Of a stretch of 64,000 bases of DNA, positions 18,610 to 28,657 are shown piece by piece. Every line of letters starts with the position of its first letter. Within the stretch, counting starts at the first letter, position 1. Source of the stretch: Pseudobdellovibrionaceae bacterium (lineage in GTDB: Bacteria > Bdellovibrionota > Bdellovibrionia > Bdellovibrionales > Bdellovibrionaceae). The notes under the pieces were generated by a model. That model worked only from the letters and a program-made list of their open reading frames with translations. It had not been told where the DNA came from and made no database searches. The DNA lies in assembly GCA_030158485.1 (NCBI GenBank), contig JAOASS010000022.1, forward strand, positions 1 through 64,000, in the 5' to 3' direction. The translations under genes and the position numbers were made by a program.

Positions 18610-19420
18610 ACGAACTAGCAGATTGATATTTTGTCAGTGCAAACTTCCAAAATTGGCTTGTTAAAATCAAAGCAAGTGGGGCGGCTAAAATGCTCCATGC
18701 GTAAACCCAGAATTCTGGTGGGTCTAAAATGGCCCGAGCTGGGACGCTGGCAATCAGTCCGACAGGAAGTATCGTTAAGATAATAATTTGAAGCCATCTT
18801 AAATAAATTGAATCTGGCCTCATTCCCAAGCGGTATAATTGGTACCAAACAAACTGTAAGTTGTCTGCGCGAACTAAAATAATCGAAAGAGCCGCGATTG
18901 CAAATCGGATCGAGTAAAGAATCGCAAATCCACAAGGTATGAGCAAGAAAATCCATAAAACGCGGCCCCATGAAACATCTTGTAGTTGCAGCAAACTATG
19001 AATGAACCAGCCGAAGGCAATCATCAAGTTGCCAAAACATGAAACGGAGACTCTTTGGAAGCTGATCATAAATTGCGAGTTCACAGGTTTTGTTAGCAAA
19101 AGATCAAGTTCGCCTTTTCGAACCTTTTCAGAGAACTTATCTAAATTTTCCTGTAAAAAAATCATGTAGAAAGCATCGATTATAAAAAGAACTCCTAAAA
19201 AAACTCGGGTTTGATAAATATCCCAACTTCCGATCAGCTTTGTGTGCCTAAATAAAACTTCAAAAGTAAAAATTTGAGCTGCGTACCAAATAATATCATT
19301 AAAAATACGCATGATAAAATTGAGACGAAATTCAATTTCCGCGATAGCACTCGCTTTAATAAAAGCTTTATAAATAACAAGATATTTTATAAGGGTCTTT
19401 TTAAGCTCCGGTGCCAGCAT
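18608..19420 (-). CDS. ABC-2 type transporter permease (second membrane subunit)
   Basis: 270 aa with about six membrane helices, matching the DUF990-like ABC-2 permease group in which two different permeases pair with one ATPase. The KGELDLLLTKPVNSQF segment (about residues 99-114) is typical of the cytoplasmic coupling region. It overlaps the upstream permease gene by 20 bp, implying coupled translation. The substrate is unknown; related systems export lipids, polysaccharides or antibiotics. Confidence 0.85.
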   Translation of the reverse strand: MLAPELKKTLIKYLVIYKAFIKASAIAEIEFRLNFIMRIFNDIIWYAAQIFTFEVLFRHTKLIGSWDIYQTRVFLGVLFIIDAFYMIFLQENLDKFSEKVRKGELDLLLTKPVNSQFMISFQRVSVSCFGNLMIAFGWFIHSLLQLQDVSWGRVLWIFLLIPCGFAILYSIRFAIAALSIILVRADNLQFVWYQLYRLGMRPDSIYLRWLQIIILTILPVGLIASVPARAILDPPEFWVYAWSILAAPLALILTSQFWKFALTKYQSASS

Positions 19421-20213
19421 AAGACCTTACGCCCTTTCGCCAAAGAAAAAAACCAAGGACTGATACAATGATTAAACCAATCGTTGTTGTTTTGAAGCCA
19501 TGAAGAAGGACGGAGTGATCGATTCTTCCTGTGATGTATCCGACGGGGATGTAGACTCCACAGCTGAAAGGCAGCGCAAGAAAGAAGTTTTTTATATTTT
19601 CCGGCATCAAATCAAGCGGGAAAAGTTCGCCCGTGAGAAGCCAAAGTGCTAAATTTTTTGTGACTGTCAGTGAATTAACTTTATTAAAAAAGAAAGCAAG
19701 AGAAGAAATGCAAAAGCTCATGCCGTAGACAAAAATCAGATAATAAAAAATAAGTACCAAAGCTGCAGGTAATCGGGTCCATACCGTGGGCAGTTCAAGT
19801 AGTGAAATAAAAATGACAGGAAAAATAAACGAAATAATGGTTGTTATAAATTTATAGCCTAAAAGTTGACTTAAGTAATATTCAAAATAGCTCATGGGGC
19901 GAATTAAAAGTCCGTTGATTGATCCCGTGTCAATTTCTTCAATCATGCGAAATTCATACATCCAGTTGACAGTGATTCGGGCGACAAAAGTTGCCCAAAG
20001 TGCATACGCCAAATAATAATTTTGAGTAAATCCTGCAATTTCGACAGCTTGAGCGCCTTTGAATATGGCCATCCAAAGAACCATTTCAACAACGGAGCTC
20101 ACAAGTGGCTGGACAGTTGAATCAATCAAAAAGTTCAGTCTGTATTCTAAATTGGAAGCAACGGCTAGCTTAAAGAAGCCGAGATTCCTTCTGCAAAAAG
20201 CTGTGAATGACAT
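19401..20213 (-). CDS. ABC-2 type transporter permease (first membrane subunit)
   Basis: 270 aa, about six membrane helices, with the IDTGSINGLLIRPMSYFEYY segment equivalent to the coupling region of its partner. Its 5' end overlaps the ATPase gene by 44 bp and its 3' end overlaps the second permease by 20 bp, so the three form one translational unit. No Shine-Dalgarno sequence is seen in the overlap, consistent with reinitiation. Confidence 0.85.
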   Translation of the reverse strand: MSFTAFCRRNLGFFKLAVASNLEYRLNFLIDSTVQPLVSSVVEMVLWMAIFKGAQAVEIAGFTQNYYLAYALWATFVARITVNWMYEFRMIEEIDTGSINGLLIRPMSYFEYYLSQLLGYKFITTIISFIFPVIFISLLELPTVWTRLPAALVLIFYYLIFVYGMSFCISSLAFFFNKVNSLTVTKNLALWLLTGELFPLDLMPENIKNFFLALPFSCGVYIPVGYITGRIDHSVLLHGFKTTTIGLIIVSVLGFFLWRKGVRSYAGTGA

Positions 20214-21108
20214 GTTCGAAGTCTGTTTCCTCTATTTTGAAACTTTCCAACTGTCCTTTGCTGGAAATTGTATTTAAAAAACGATTGAGCTCTGTTTTTG
20301 TAATTTCAGATCGTTGCTCGGGCTGACCTTCAAATTTATAAGTTACGATTTGTAAATTTTCTGATTTTTCAACAAAGCCTTCAACAGTGCCGTCATAAAC
20401 TAAAGCACCTTTTGAAATCAAAAGAAGACGGTCTGCAAGTTTTGTGATGTCGTCCATATAATGAGAAGTCAGAATCACCGTGGGGCCACGATTTTTTACG
20501 TACTCATTTAAAAATTCACGAATAATTTCTTGGGCAACGATGTCAAGTCCAATGGTTGGTTCATCGAGATACAAGACTTCAGGAGAGTGAAGAAGTGATC
20601 CGATGATTTCCATTTTCATTCTTTCGCCAAGGCTGAGTCGACGAAGTTGAGTTTCAAGAACGTGTTCACAATGCAAGAGTCGAGATAGTTCTTTTACTTT
20701 ATTTCGAGCAGCCGTTTCGTCGAGGTCATAAATTTTCGCAAGCAAAGCATAACTGTCAATGGGAGTGATATCCCACCAGAGCTGATTTTTTTGCCCAAGC
20801 AAAAGGGATATTTTTTTTAAAAATTCTGTTTTTCTTTCAAAGGGGTTAAAACCTAAGACCTTAGCTTCACCCGTCGTCGGAGAAATTAAGCCTGATAAAA
20901 GTTTAAGAAGTGTAGTTTTGCCGGCTCCATTAGAGCCAACAAGTCCAACTATTTGGCCAGCTTCAATTTTTAAATTGGTAGGTTTCAGTGCAACTTTATA
21001 AACGACTTGTCGGTCCCAGAGCCCTTTAACGGAGTTCCAGAGCCCTTCGCTTTTTTTGTAACTTTCAAAAGTTCGACTAATTTCATGAGTTTCAATGGCA
21101 AACGACAT
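20170..21108 (-). CDS. ABC transporter ATP-binding protein of the ABC-2 exporter
   Basis: 312-aa nucleotide-binding subunit: Walker A GSNGAGKTT (about 58-66), Q-loop, signature LSLGERMKMEI (variant of LSGGQ), Walker B VLYLDEP and H-loop LTSHYMDD. A C-terminal extension of about 70 residues follows the ATPase core, as in COG4586-like subunits. It powers the two permeases encoded immediately downstream. A small exported protein gene ends 11 bp upstream and may belong to the same operon. Confidence 0.92.
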   Translation of the reverse strand: MSFAIETHEISRTFESYKKSEGLWNSVKGLWDRQVVYKVALKPTNLKIEAGQIVGLVGSNGAGKTTLLKLLSGLISPTTGEAKVLGFNPFERKTEFLKKISLLLGQKNQLWWDITPIDSYALLAKIYDLDETAARNKVKELSRLLHCEHVLETQLRRLSLGERMKMEIIGSLLHSPEVLYLDEPTIGLDIVAQEIIREFLNEYVKNRGPTVILTSHYMDDITKLADRLLLISKGALVYDGTVEGFVEKSENLQIVTYKFEGQPEQRSEITKTELNRFLNTISSKGQLESFKIEETDFEHVIHSFLQKESRLL

Positions 21109-21119
21109 AGCCTAGGAGG

Positions 21120-21626
21120 TTAGTCCTTTGGTTTAAAATCGGCAAATTTATTCTGAGCTACTTCAATTTCTTTAAAACTGTTTGAAATAAAAGAAGTTTC
21201 TTGAATTCGGCCTTCTTCACAAGAGTTCAAGGATTCGGGACGGTTAAAAACATAAGCACATTGTCCTACATACCAAGCTCGTTCTGAGTAAGTAATGACG
21301 TAACCCAGAACTTGAGTATTTTGTTGAATGATGATGACTTCATCAAGTCTGACATTGCCATCTGCGGCGTAATCACCTTCTAGAATTGTATCGCCCCAAA
21401 TTTGAGCTTGATTAAATGCAGCACTTAGCAAGTTGTTATACAAAGACGTTGGTAACCTGAAAAGCTCCTGATTCGATATAACCTCTGTCGTTAGATTTGG
21501 ATTCGGACTGCATTCTGAGTGACATCTTGTGGAATAAAAAGCCTGAGCAACTTCTTGCGTTAAACCGGGGTTCGCTTGAGAAAGTAAGCTGGAGAATGCA
21601 ATTAGGCTAAAAATAAGTGTTTTCAT
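21120..21626 (-). CDS. Exported protein of unknown function (168 aa)
   Basis: Signal peptide (1-18, cleavage near SQA-N) followed by a mature domain with four Cys (two in CHSEC, one in GQCAYVF, one near NSCEEG) that could form disulfides. Family not recognised. It is 11 bp upstream of the ABC exporter ATPase gene on the same strand, so it might be a periplasmic accessory protein, which is inference from position only. Confidence 0.7.
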   Translation of the reverse strand: MKTLIFSLIAFSSLLSQANPGLTQEVAQAFYSTRCHSECSPNPNLTTEVISNQELFRLPTSLYNNLLSAAFNQAQIWGDTILEGDYAADGNVRLDEVIIIQQNTQVLGYVITYSERAWYVGQCAYVFNRPESLNSCEEGRIQETSFISNSFKEIEVAQNKFADFKPKD

Positions 21627-21796
21627 TTAAAAATGAAATTACACACTTTTAGTTGCTTCGACTAATGCAGAATAAGAAGATTCATATGCATAATATGAAT
21701 AGCACTGGGAAAGTCACGGATGATTGACAGGAATAATTAAATAGTTGATTTCTTTGATTCAATCTCTTTGCGAATTTTTGTCTGAAAGGTTTTCCA

Positions 21797-22657
21797 ATGA
21801 GCTCCATGATTTTAATTAGTTTTTTGTTGGCCTCAATGGCTCAGAATGTTTTTGCCATCAGCCTTTCAAGTACCCTTTGTCGCACTTTTGATATTCGCAG
21901 TCTTCAGGGTGAAACTTGCATCAGCATTCCAACTAATTGGGACCGTAAAAACATCGTTTATTTCCTTCACGGAAGCGGAGGAAGTGCAAAATATTGGGAT
22001 CAAAATCAAACTTTTCAAAAAGCTATGCGAATGATGGAAAATCAAAATTTGAAAAGACCTTTAGTTGTTTCCATTTCTTTTGGTCAGTGGTGGTTGTTGA
22101 AAGATTTTGGCAGAGAAAATCAAGGGGCTCTTTTAGATATTTATCTTCAAATCCAAAAAGAAACTGAATTGGAGATTTTTAAAGATAAAGTCCCTTCTAA
22201 AAGGTATTTAATGGGCCTTTCAATGGGAGGATATAATTCACTTCTGTTGCTTGCTAAAAAAAGTCTCGAATTTGATCGGGTTGCGTTGATTTGTCCAGGT
22301 GTTGCTATTATTGGGCCTTATTCTTCTGTTGCCGATATAAGTGCTTATCTGAAACGAAACCAACCTTTTATCAACGATCAGCTTATTTTTGGTCTTTTAG
22401 ATTTATTAGGTCTTGATTTTCCAACGTATGATGTCTGGGCGACCCATTCTCCCTTTGGGCTGCTCGAAAGTTTGAAATCAAGACGGCAAACTGCATTTTA
22501 TATTTCTGGCAACACTTTAGATGAGTACGGTTTTGGTGAAGGTGCAGAACTTTTAGCGCAAAAAATGAAGAAATTAGACCTGACTGTTGATTATGAAGTG
22601 GTACCAGGACGTCATTGCGTGATGAACCCCTCAAGCATCGTCAATTTTTTAAAATAA
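21797..22657 (+). CDS. Secreted esterase-like alpha/beta hydrolase
   Basis: 286 aa: signal peptide (1-20), then an esterase D/putative-esterase fold with the oxyanion strand YFLHGSGGS, nucleophile elbow GLSMGG (Ser in the middle), and a late His in PGRHCVMN. Likely cleaves acyl esters in the periplasm or outside. AAAGG lies 7 nt before the ATG. Confidence 0.85.
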   Translation: MSSMILISFLLASMAQNVFAISLSSTLCRTFDIRSLQGETCISIPTNWDRKNIVYFLHGSGGSAKYWDQNQTFQKAMRMMENQNLKRPLVVSISFGQWWLLKDFGRENQGALLDIYLQIQKETELEIFKDKVPSKRYLMGLSMGGYNSLLLLAKKSLEFDRVALICPGVAIIGPYSSVADISAYLKRNQPFINDQLIFGLLDLLGLDFPTYDVWATHSPFGLLESLKSRRQTAFYISGNTLDEYGFGEGAELLAQKMKKLDLTVDYEVVPGRHCVMNPSSIVNFLK

Positions 22658-22670
22658 ATTCTACTTGCTA

Positions 22671-23705
22671 TTATTTTTTTTGGGCGAGAACAAAAAGTTC
22701 TTTCCCTTGCCGACGACCAGGGGATTGACGCCAGCGTCCCCAGAATAAAAGTATATAGTCTTTTTTTAAACGTTCCCGTATTTCCCATTCAGTTGCTCCG
22801 TAGGGCGGTCCGTTTCGTTTTTCAGTAACGAAAAAAACGGCCATCAAGAGTCCGCCGTGAACAAGGCAGCGATTCCAAGTTTGAACAAGTTGACTTCTTT
22901 TTTCTGGTGAAATGGCGCAATACAAAGTGTGTTCAATTATAATGTCGACGTTTTTATCATAATTTTTTGGCAATTTGAAAGCATCAGCCTGCATGAAATT
23001 AATGGGAAAATTGCCGTAATGGACTTTGGCTCTTTTAATGGCTTCTTCTGAAAAATCCACAGCCGTAACGAGATGTCCAATTTCTGCGAAATATGCAGCA
23101 TCATGACCTTCCCCGGCGCCTAAGGCCATGATTCGGGAGCGGGGTTGTTTCATTCTTGGAAAAGTATCAACAAAGGCAGGGTGCGGGACTTTCAAGTTCC
23201 AATCGGGATTACCTTCTTCTCGGTAAACATTCGTCCACCAATCAGAATTTTGAACTTTAGGATCGTGGCTGAAAGCCGCTGTTGGGATATAGCGTTTTCC
23301 AGCAATCACAAAACTTTCATCGTCGTACTCATCAAGAAGATCAAAAAATTTTTCTAAAGCTGTGCGATTCAAAACCCACGGAACTTTTGCATCATTAGTT
23401 CCATGTAATCTGTCCCATTCGTCAAAGTAGCAATCTTCTGCCAGCCCTTGGGTTGAAAAACCATAAGTATTTGTTAAAATCATTCGATCATCTGAAAAGT
23501 CGATATCAACGATAACCCATGGCGCATCGAAAGCTTCAACAAAACAGGGGGTTTCTCCGAATTGAGCAACAAGAGCTCCCCGATCAGTGACTTGGATAGA
23601 ATTAAAAAATGATTGAAGTAGGTTTTGATCTTCGACTCGGACTTCGTCTTTTAGAACTCGGCCATGTTCATCTATAGCGATGAAAAGATCTGGTGGATGA
23701 GTCAC
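22671..23705 (-). CDS. TPMT-like SAM-dependent methyltransferase with an extra N-terminal domain
   Basis: 344 aa. The C-terminal 200 residues match the thiopurine S-methyltransferase/thiol methyltransferase group: the WWTNVYREEGNPDW entry, SAM-binding ALGAGEGHDAAYFAE, AVDFS, IIEHTLYCAI and the GPPY motif. The N-terminal 145 residues are acidic and not part of the TPMT fold. Substrates could be thiols, selenium or tellurium compounds, or halides. Its start overlaps the stop of the upstream small exported-protein gene by 4 bp. Confidence 0.82.
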   Translation of the reverse strand: MTHPPDLFIAIDEHGRVLKDEVRVEDQNLLQSFFNSIQVTDRGALVAQFGETPCFVEAFDAPWVIVDIDFSDDRMILTNTYGFSTQGLAEDCYFDEWDRLHGTNDAKVPWVLNRTALEKFFDLLDEYDDESFVIAGKRYIPTAAFSHDPKVQNSDWWTNVYREEGNPDWNLKVPHPAFVDTFPRMKQPRSRIMALGAGEGHDAAYFAEIGHLVTAVDFSEEAIKRAKVHYGNFPINFMQADAFKLPKNYDKNVDIIIEHTLYCAISPEKRSQLVQTWNRCLVHGGLLMAVFFVTEKRNGPPYGATEWEIRERLKKDYILLFWGRWRQSPGRRQGKELFVLAQKK

Positions 23706-24130
23706 AATTCAGGAGCTTCAGTTTCTGGTAGAATTTCTGAGCCTTCTGAGAAATTAAGAGCTTCAAGTTGTGTTTTAACTGACTGTAAAACCCATTTATC
23801 AATCGTCGGATCTTCGCTGGGCTCTCGGTAAAGAATGGCTTCCCCTTGTATGGTTTTTTTTGCAGACCCGCTGTCTTCGCCAGGCTCAGTGAAACGGTAA
23901 GCAAAAACAGCTTGAACTTTGTTTTCACCCAATGCGGAAGTCCAAATTTTAGTGACTTCTAAATCTTGTACATCAGGTTTTTTTGCTTGAAGAGTTGATT
24001 GGATAAGTTCCATCAATTTAAGTTGGATGCCGGAATGCGTCTCGAAGCCGATTGCTGATGGTGCATGGATCGTGTGCCATGTCCAAATAAGAAGAACAGC
24101 TAATACAAGAGGACTTATAATTTTATTCAT
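23702..24130 (-). CDS. Small membrane-anchored protein of unknown function (142 aa)
   Basis: One N-terminal hydrophobic helix (about 5-18) followed by a polar domain that includes TKIWTSALGENKVQAVFAYR and an acidic tail. No family recognised. It is the first gene of a two-gene unit with the TPMT-like methyltransferase (4-bp overlap). AAGGG lies 9 nt before the ATG. It diverges from the leucine-catabolic operon. Confidence 0.7.
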   Translation of the reverse strand: MNKIISPLVLAVLLIWTWHTIHAPSAIGFETHSGIQLKLMELIQSTLQAKKPDVQDLEVTKIWTSALGENKVQAVFAYRFTEPGEDSGSAKKTIQGEAILYREPSEDPTIDKWVLQSVKTQLEALNFSEGSEILPETEAPEL

Positions 24131-24233
24131 ATCAAGGCCCTTTTCTATCTATTTGAAAGCCTGTTTGAAAACGATTATACCTAGAGACGTGCTCGAGGCA
24201 GTTCGAAGCTTTCTTCTACTATAAGAGGTACCT

Positions 24234-24779
24234 ATGAAAATACAACAAGTCATCGATTTTGTGGAGGATTATTCAAAACCTGGATTTCAAGCCATGTGGA
24301 GTTTTGTAGTGAATGTGATGCGACCTTTTTCATCGGGAATGGGCTTGAGAGTCGCATCACTAAGTCCCCAGCAAGTTGAAATTGTTGTGCCCGATTGGCT
24401 TCGTAATAAAGATGAAAAATTTTTGCACGAAGCGACTTTTTTAACAGCAGCAAAAGAAGGTCTCAGAATTTGGATTCAAAGACTTCTTGGCCCTGCAACT
24501 GAGTTTGAAATCAAACAGATTCAAATCAAAATGCTTCGTCCAGTCGAAAGCAGTGCCAGAGTTTGTTTTCAACTCAGTGATTCGGAAAAGGAAATTTTTT
24601 TACATCAATTACAACAAAAGCAACAAATTGAATATTTATTCGCTTGGACTGTGCTAGACGAAAATGAAATGAAATGTGCAGAAGTTGAAATAAAAACTTT
24701 TATTCAGTTGCCAGCTTATTTAGATTCGGGGACTCAGAAAAAAAATCAGAAAAAGGAGACTTCTCGTGCCCGTAATTGA
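24234..24779 (+). CDS. Hot-dog-fold protein (DUF4442-like), possible acyl-CoA thioesterase
   Basis: 181 aa. The central part ([20 protein letters not shown], then [17 protein letters not shown]) matches the strand-helix pattern of DUF4442 hot-dog proteins, relatives of acyl-CoA thioesterases. It is the first gene of the leucine-catabolic operon and overlaps mccB by 14 bp, so a housekeeping role in releasing CoA from branched acyl-CoA intermediates is plausible, which is inference. GAGG lies 5 nt before the ATG. The C-terminal 20 residues are lysine-rich and disordered. Confidence 0.65.
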   Translation: MKIQQVIDFVEDYSKPGFQAMWSFVVNVMRPFSSGMGLRVASLSPQQVEIVVPDWLRNKDEKFLHEATFLTAAKEGLRIWIQRLLGPATEFEIKQIQIKMLRPVESSARVCFQLSDSEKEIFLHQLQQKQQIEYLFAWTVLDENEMKCAEVEIKTFIQLPAYLDSGTQKKNQKKETSRARN

Positions 24780-26373
24780 TTCTGATCTAGACACTAGCTC
24801 CTTACAATTTCTTGAAAATAAAAAATCCATGTTGGAACATGTTTCTCTTTTTCGGCAGCGCTTAGCAGTTGTAGAAAAAGGTGGCGGCGATGAAGCTATG
24901 AAGAAACATAAGTCTAGAGGCAAGCTAACAGCAAGAGAAAGAATTCAAGAACTCATTGATCCGGGGACTGCATTTTTAGAATTTTCAGCTTTTGCTGCGT
25001 ATGAAATGTACGAGAATCAAGCTCCTGCCGCCGGTGTTATTACAGGCATTGGCACAGTAGAAGGGATAGAATGTGTTATTGTTTCGAACGATGCGACCGT
25101 TAAGGGTGGAACTTACTATCCACTGACTGGCAAAAAACATTTACGCGCGCAAGAAATAGCCCAAGAAAATGGCTTACCTTGTATCTACTTAGTCGACTCT
25201 GGAGGTGCTTTTTTACCCTTGCAGTCAGAAATATTTCCAGACCGCGATCACTTCGGTCGTGTTTTTTATAATCAAGCACGTATGTCGGCGGAAGGAATTC
25301 CGCAAATTTCAGTTGTCATGGGATCTTGCACTGCTGGCGGTGCTTATGTACCAGCGATGTCTGACGAAAATGTCATTGTGAAAAGCACTGGAACTATTTT
25401 CTTAGGCGGACCGCCTTTAGTTAAAGCGGCTACAGGGGAAATTGTGACAACTCAAGAGCTCGGGGGTGCGCAAGTTCATTGCGAAATAAGTGGTGTGACA
25501 GACCATTTTGCTGACGACGATCACCATGCAATTGAGATCACAAGAAGTATTGTAGCAAATCTCAATAAAAAAACAGTTCATCAGCTTAAGATAAGACCAC
25601 GTAAAGAGCCGTTGTATTCACCAGAAGAACTTTACGGTGTCGTTCCTAAAGACCCACGAATTCCTTATAATGTCAGAGACATCATTGCAAGAATTGTTGA
25701 TGGTAGTGAGTTTCATGAATTTAAAGCATTGTATGGAAAAACTCTAGTCACGGGTTTTGCTCATCTATGGGGAATGCCGATTGGTATTATTGCAAATGAT
25801 GGCGTTCTATTTTCTGAGAGCGCATTAAAAGGTGCACACTTTATAGAATTGTGTGAGCAAAGAGAAATTCCCCTTGTATTTTTACAGAATATTACAGGTT
25901 TTATGATCGGCAAAAAATATGAAAACGAAGGAATTGCTAAACAAGGCGCCAAAATGGTTATGGCAGTTTCCAATGCTCATGTGCCAAAATTCACTGTTAT
26001 TATTGGGGGCTCCTACGGAGCGGGAAATTATGGTATGTGTGGTAGAGCTTTTCAGCCAAGACAATTATGGATGTGGCCCAATGCTCGCATTTCGGTCATG
26101 GGTGGGGAGCAAGCTGCAACCGTATTGCTGACTGTGAAGCAAGAACAACTTGCAGCTAAAGGAATTCATATGACTGAAGCAGAGCAAGCTGAATTCAAAA
26201 GACCGATCTTAGAAAAATATGAAAACGAAAGTTCTGCTTACTATTCTTCAGCTAGATTGTGGGACGACGGCATTATTGATCCCGTTGATACAAGAAGAGT
26301 GCTTGCGATGGGAATTGCTAGCAGCCTTTATAAGTCTTGGGGTCAGAAAAAACATGGCGTTTTCCGAATGTAG
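24766..26373 (+). CDS. mccB: Methylcrotonyl-CoA carboxylase, carboxyltransferase (beta) subunit
   Basis: Transfers CO2 from carboxybiotin to 3-methylcrotonyl-CoA in leucine breakdown. Length (535 aa) and sequence are typical: N-terminal [13 protein letters not shown], crotonase-like domain with [11 protein letters not shown], the oxyanion [13 protein letters not shown], the MCC-specific [17 protein letters not shown], and C-terminal [16 protein letters not shown]. The GTG start has AGGAGA 6 nt upstream, inside the preceding gene. Its partners, the biotin carboxylase and a separate BCCP, follow in the operon. Confidence 0.95.
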   Translation: MPVIDSDLDTSSLQFLENKKSMLEHVSLFRQRLAVVEKGGGDEAMKKHKSRGKLTARERIQELIDPGTAFLEFSAFAAYEMYENQAPAAGVITGIGTVEGIECVIVSNDATVKGGTYYPLTGKKHLRAQEIAQENGLPCIYLVDSGGAFLPLQSEIFPDRDHFGRVFYNQARMSAEGIPQISVVMGSCTAGGAYVPAMSDENVIVKSTGTIFLGGPPLVKAATGEIVTTQELGGAQVHCEISGVTDHFADDDHHAIEITRSIVANLNKKTVHQLKIRPRKEPLYSPEELYGVVPKDPRIPYNVRDIIARIVDGSEFHEFKALYGKTLVTGFAHLWGMPIGIIANDGVLFSESALKGAHFIELCEQREIPLVFLQNITGFMIGKKYENEGIAKQGAKMVMAVSNAHVPKFTVIIGGSYGAGNYGMCGRAFQPRQLWMWPNARISVMGGEQAATVLLTVKQEQLAAKGIHMTEAEQAEFKRPILEKYENESSAYYSSARLWDDGIIDPVDTRRVLAMGIASSLYKSWGQKKHGVFRM

Positions 26374-26399
26374 GAAAAAGTCTAAAGGGGAGGTTCTTT

Positions 26400-27173
26400 A
26401 TGATCCTAGAAAAACTTGAAGGTTCTCACTACCTGATAAAATTAAATCGTCCTGAAATAAGAAATGCCTTTAATCCGGAAATGATTAATAAGTTGACTCA
26501 TGCCTTCCGTACAGTTCACGCCAATAAAAATATTCGATCCGTCACAATCGAAGGTGAGGGATCGGTTTTTTGCGCAGGTGCTGATTTGGGCTGGATGCAG
26601 TCTTTAGTAAACTCAGGAGTTGACGCTAATAAATTAGATGCAGAAAAGCTGCACGGACTTTTTCATGTCATTTGGAACTGTGAAGTTCCCGTTATTTGTT
26701 GTGTTCAGGGTGCCGCTTTTGGCGGTGCGCTTGGAATTATGGCTGTTGCTGATTATGTTATTTGCGAAGATAAAACACAGCTTTGTTTTAGTGAAGTAAA
26801 GTTGGGTATTGCCCCGGCTGTTATTTCAGAGTTTTTACTAAAGAAATGTAACACAAGTTTAGTTTCAGCATGGATGTTGTCCGGTGTTCCATTTAGTGCT
26901 TCTGAAGCCTTAAGTGCCGGACTGGTTCATCATGTTGCAAGTGTAGGCAAGATGGAAATTGAAAAGCAAAGATTTTTAAAACACATTTATGATTCAGGTC
27001 CTCAAGCAGTCCGTGCAATTAAGAAATTATTGCGTGAAATTCCTTCTATCAAAGATAAAGAAGTGATGGAAACAACAACAAGTTTAATTGCATTTTTGCG
27101 AGCAAGTCCAGAAGGTCAAGAGGGTCTAAAAAGCTTTCTTGAAAAACGCCAACCCTCATGGAGACTTGCGTGA
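26400..27173 (+). CDS. liuC: Enoyl-CoA hydratase family protein, probable methylglutaconyl-CoA hydratase
   Basis: Crotonase-fold protein (257 aa) with the first oxyanion/CoA loop SVFCAGADLGWM and GAAFGGALGIMAVADYVI, and a Glu in SEVKLGIAPA where hydratases place a catalytic acid. Between mccB and mccA the expected step is hydration of 3-methylglutaconyl-CoA to HMG-CoA. The ATG at 26400 has AGGGGAGG upstream. The stop overlaps the mccA start by 4 bp (GTGA). Confidence 0.9.
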   Translation: MILEKLEGSHYLIKLNRPEIRNAFNPEMINKLTHAFRTVHANKNIRSVTIEGEGSVFCAGADLGWMQSLVNSGVDANKLDAEKLHGLFHVIWNCEVPVICCVQGAAFGGALGIMAVADYVICEDKTQLCFSEVKLGIAPAVISEFLLKKCNTSLVSAWMLSGVPFSASEALSAGLVHHVASVGKMEIEKQRFLKHIYDSGPQAVRAIKKLLREIPSIKDKEVMETTTSLIAFLRASPEGQEGLKSFLEKRQPSWRLA

Positions 27174-28657
27174 AGAAAATTAAGCGCCTCGCGATTTCGA
27201 ACCGGGGTGAAGTGGCCGTTAGAATTATTCACGCGTGCCATGAGTTAGGAATTGAAACAGTTTTGCTTCATTCTGATGTGGATAAAAATTCCAGAGCTTT
27301 TCGAATGGTTGATAAAGCTATTTGTATTGGGCCAGCATCTACAATAGATAGCTATTTAAATATTGAAGCTAATATTCAAGGTGCACTTGCAGCTGGAGCT
27401 GATGCAATTCATCCAGGTTTCGGTTTTTTAAGCGAGAACTACAAATTTGTTGAAGCTGTTGAAAAAGCGGGAATGATTTTCATTGGGCCTTCTGCTAAGG
27501 CGATGAAGGCAGTAGGGGATAAAGTAAATTGTAAAGCTCATGCTGAACGGCTGGGCTTGCCTTTAATTCCGGGCTATCAAGGTCATAATCAATCGGTTGA
27601 TTTTCTTTTAGAAGAAGCCGAAAGAATGACGTTTCCGATTTTAGTTAAAGCGGCCGCTGGCGGTGGCGGGCGTGGAATGAAGCTTTTAACCAGTCGGTCA
27701 GATGCAAAAGAGCTGATTGAATCGGCTCAGCGTGAAGCACAAGCCGCGTTTGGAAACCCAACGGTATTTTTAGAAAAATATTTAGACCGAGCCAAACACA
27801 TTGAATTTCAAGTATTCGGTGACAGCACAGGGAATGTTAAACATTTTTTTGAAAGAGAATGTTCTGTTCAAAGAAGACACCAAAAAATTGTAGAAGAAGC
27901 TTTATCCCCGTCGCTAACTGATGAGCTCAGAAGAAAAATGGGGGAAGCTGCTTGTTTGCTAACACAATCTGTTGGCTATCAAGGCGCTGCAACAGTTGAG
28001 TTTTTATTGCAAGATAATCAATTCTACCTTTTAGAAGTCAATACTCGTCTTCAAGTAGAGCACCCGGTGACTGAAATGGTATTAGGTGTTGATTTGGTCA
28101 AAGCGCAGATTCTGACTGCTAGTGGAAACTTTGTCTTTTCACCACATCAAGTTTTTTATCCACACGGACATTCGATCGAGTGCCGAGTCTATGCAGAAGA
28201 TCCATTTCAAGGAGGCATTCCAAGCACGGGCCTACTTGGAAAAATAGAGTGGCCAGAAGGTCCTGGTAGAAGGTTCGAATATGGATTTGAAGCCGGAGAT
28301 GTGATCACTTCTTATTATGATCCCATGATTGCAAAAATTATTGTCTGGGATGAAACTAGATTGCGTGCAATCGAAAAAATGTCACGGGTGTTGAAAGATT
28401 CAATTATTTTTGGAGTCAAGACTAACATTCCATATTTACTTGAAATTATTAATCACCCTGAATTCGTTAAAGGAACAATGACAACTCGTTTTATTGAAAA
28501 ATTCTTTGCAGAACCATTAAAAGAATTAAAAACGAATGAAGCTGAACAAGCTTTATTAAACGAACTGAGCAAAATAAAATCGAAACCGACTTCAGTCGTA
28601 TTTTCAGAATTGGGTATGATTGAATCTCCGTTTGTTGGTGCCTGGAGAACCGAATGA
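27170..28657 (+). CDS. mccA: Methylcrotonyl-CoA carboxylase, biotin carboxylase component only
   Basis: ATP-grasp biotin carboxylase (495 aa): N-terminal KRLAISNRGEVAVRIIHAC, glycine-rich AAAGGGGRGMKLL (ATP lid), ERECSVQRRHQKIVEE, LLEVNTRLQVEHPVTE and the BC C-terminal domain. Unlike the usual MccA/LiuD alpha chain it ends after the BC part, and the biotinyl domain is a separate downstream gene. The GTG start (27170) has GGAGA upstream and gives the 4-bp GTGA overlap; an ATG at 27158 is less likely. Confidence 0.94.
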   Translation: MKKIKRLAISNRGEVAVRIIHACHELGIETVLLHSDVDKNSRAFRMVDKAICIGPASTIDSYLNIEANIQGALAAGADAIHPGFGFLSENYKFVEAVEKAGMIFIGPSAKAMKAVGDKVNCKAHAERLGLPLIPGYQGHNQSVDFLLEEAERMTFPILVKAAAGGGGRGMKLLTSRSDAKELIESAQREAQAAFGNPTVFLEKYLDRAKHIEFQVFGDSTGNVKHFFERECSVQRRHQKIVEEALSPSLTDELRRKMGEAACLLTQSVGYQGAATVEFLLQDNQFYLLEVNTRLQVEHPVTEMVLGVDLVKAQILTASGNFVFSPHQVFYPHGHSIECRVYAEDPFQGGIPSTGLLGKIEWPEGPGRRFEYGFEAGDVITSYYDPMIAKIIVWDETRLRAIEKMSRVLKDSIIFGVKTNIPYLLEIINHPEFVKGTMTTRFIEKFFAEPLKELKTNEAEQALLNELSKIKSKPTSVVFSELGMIESPFVGAWRTE

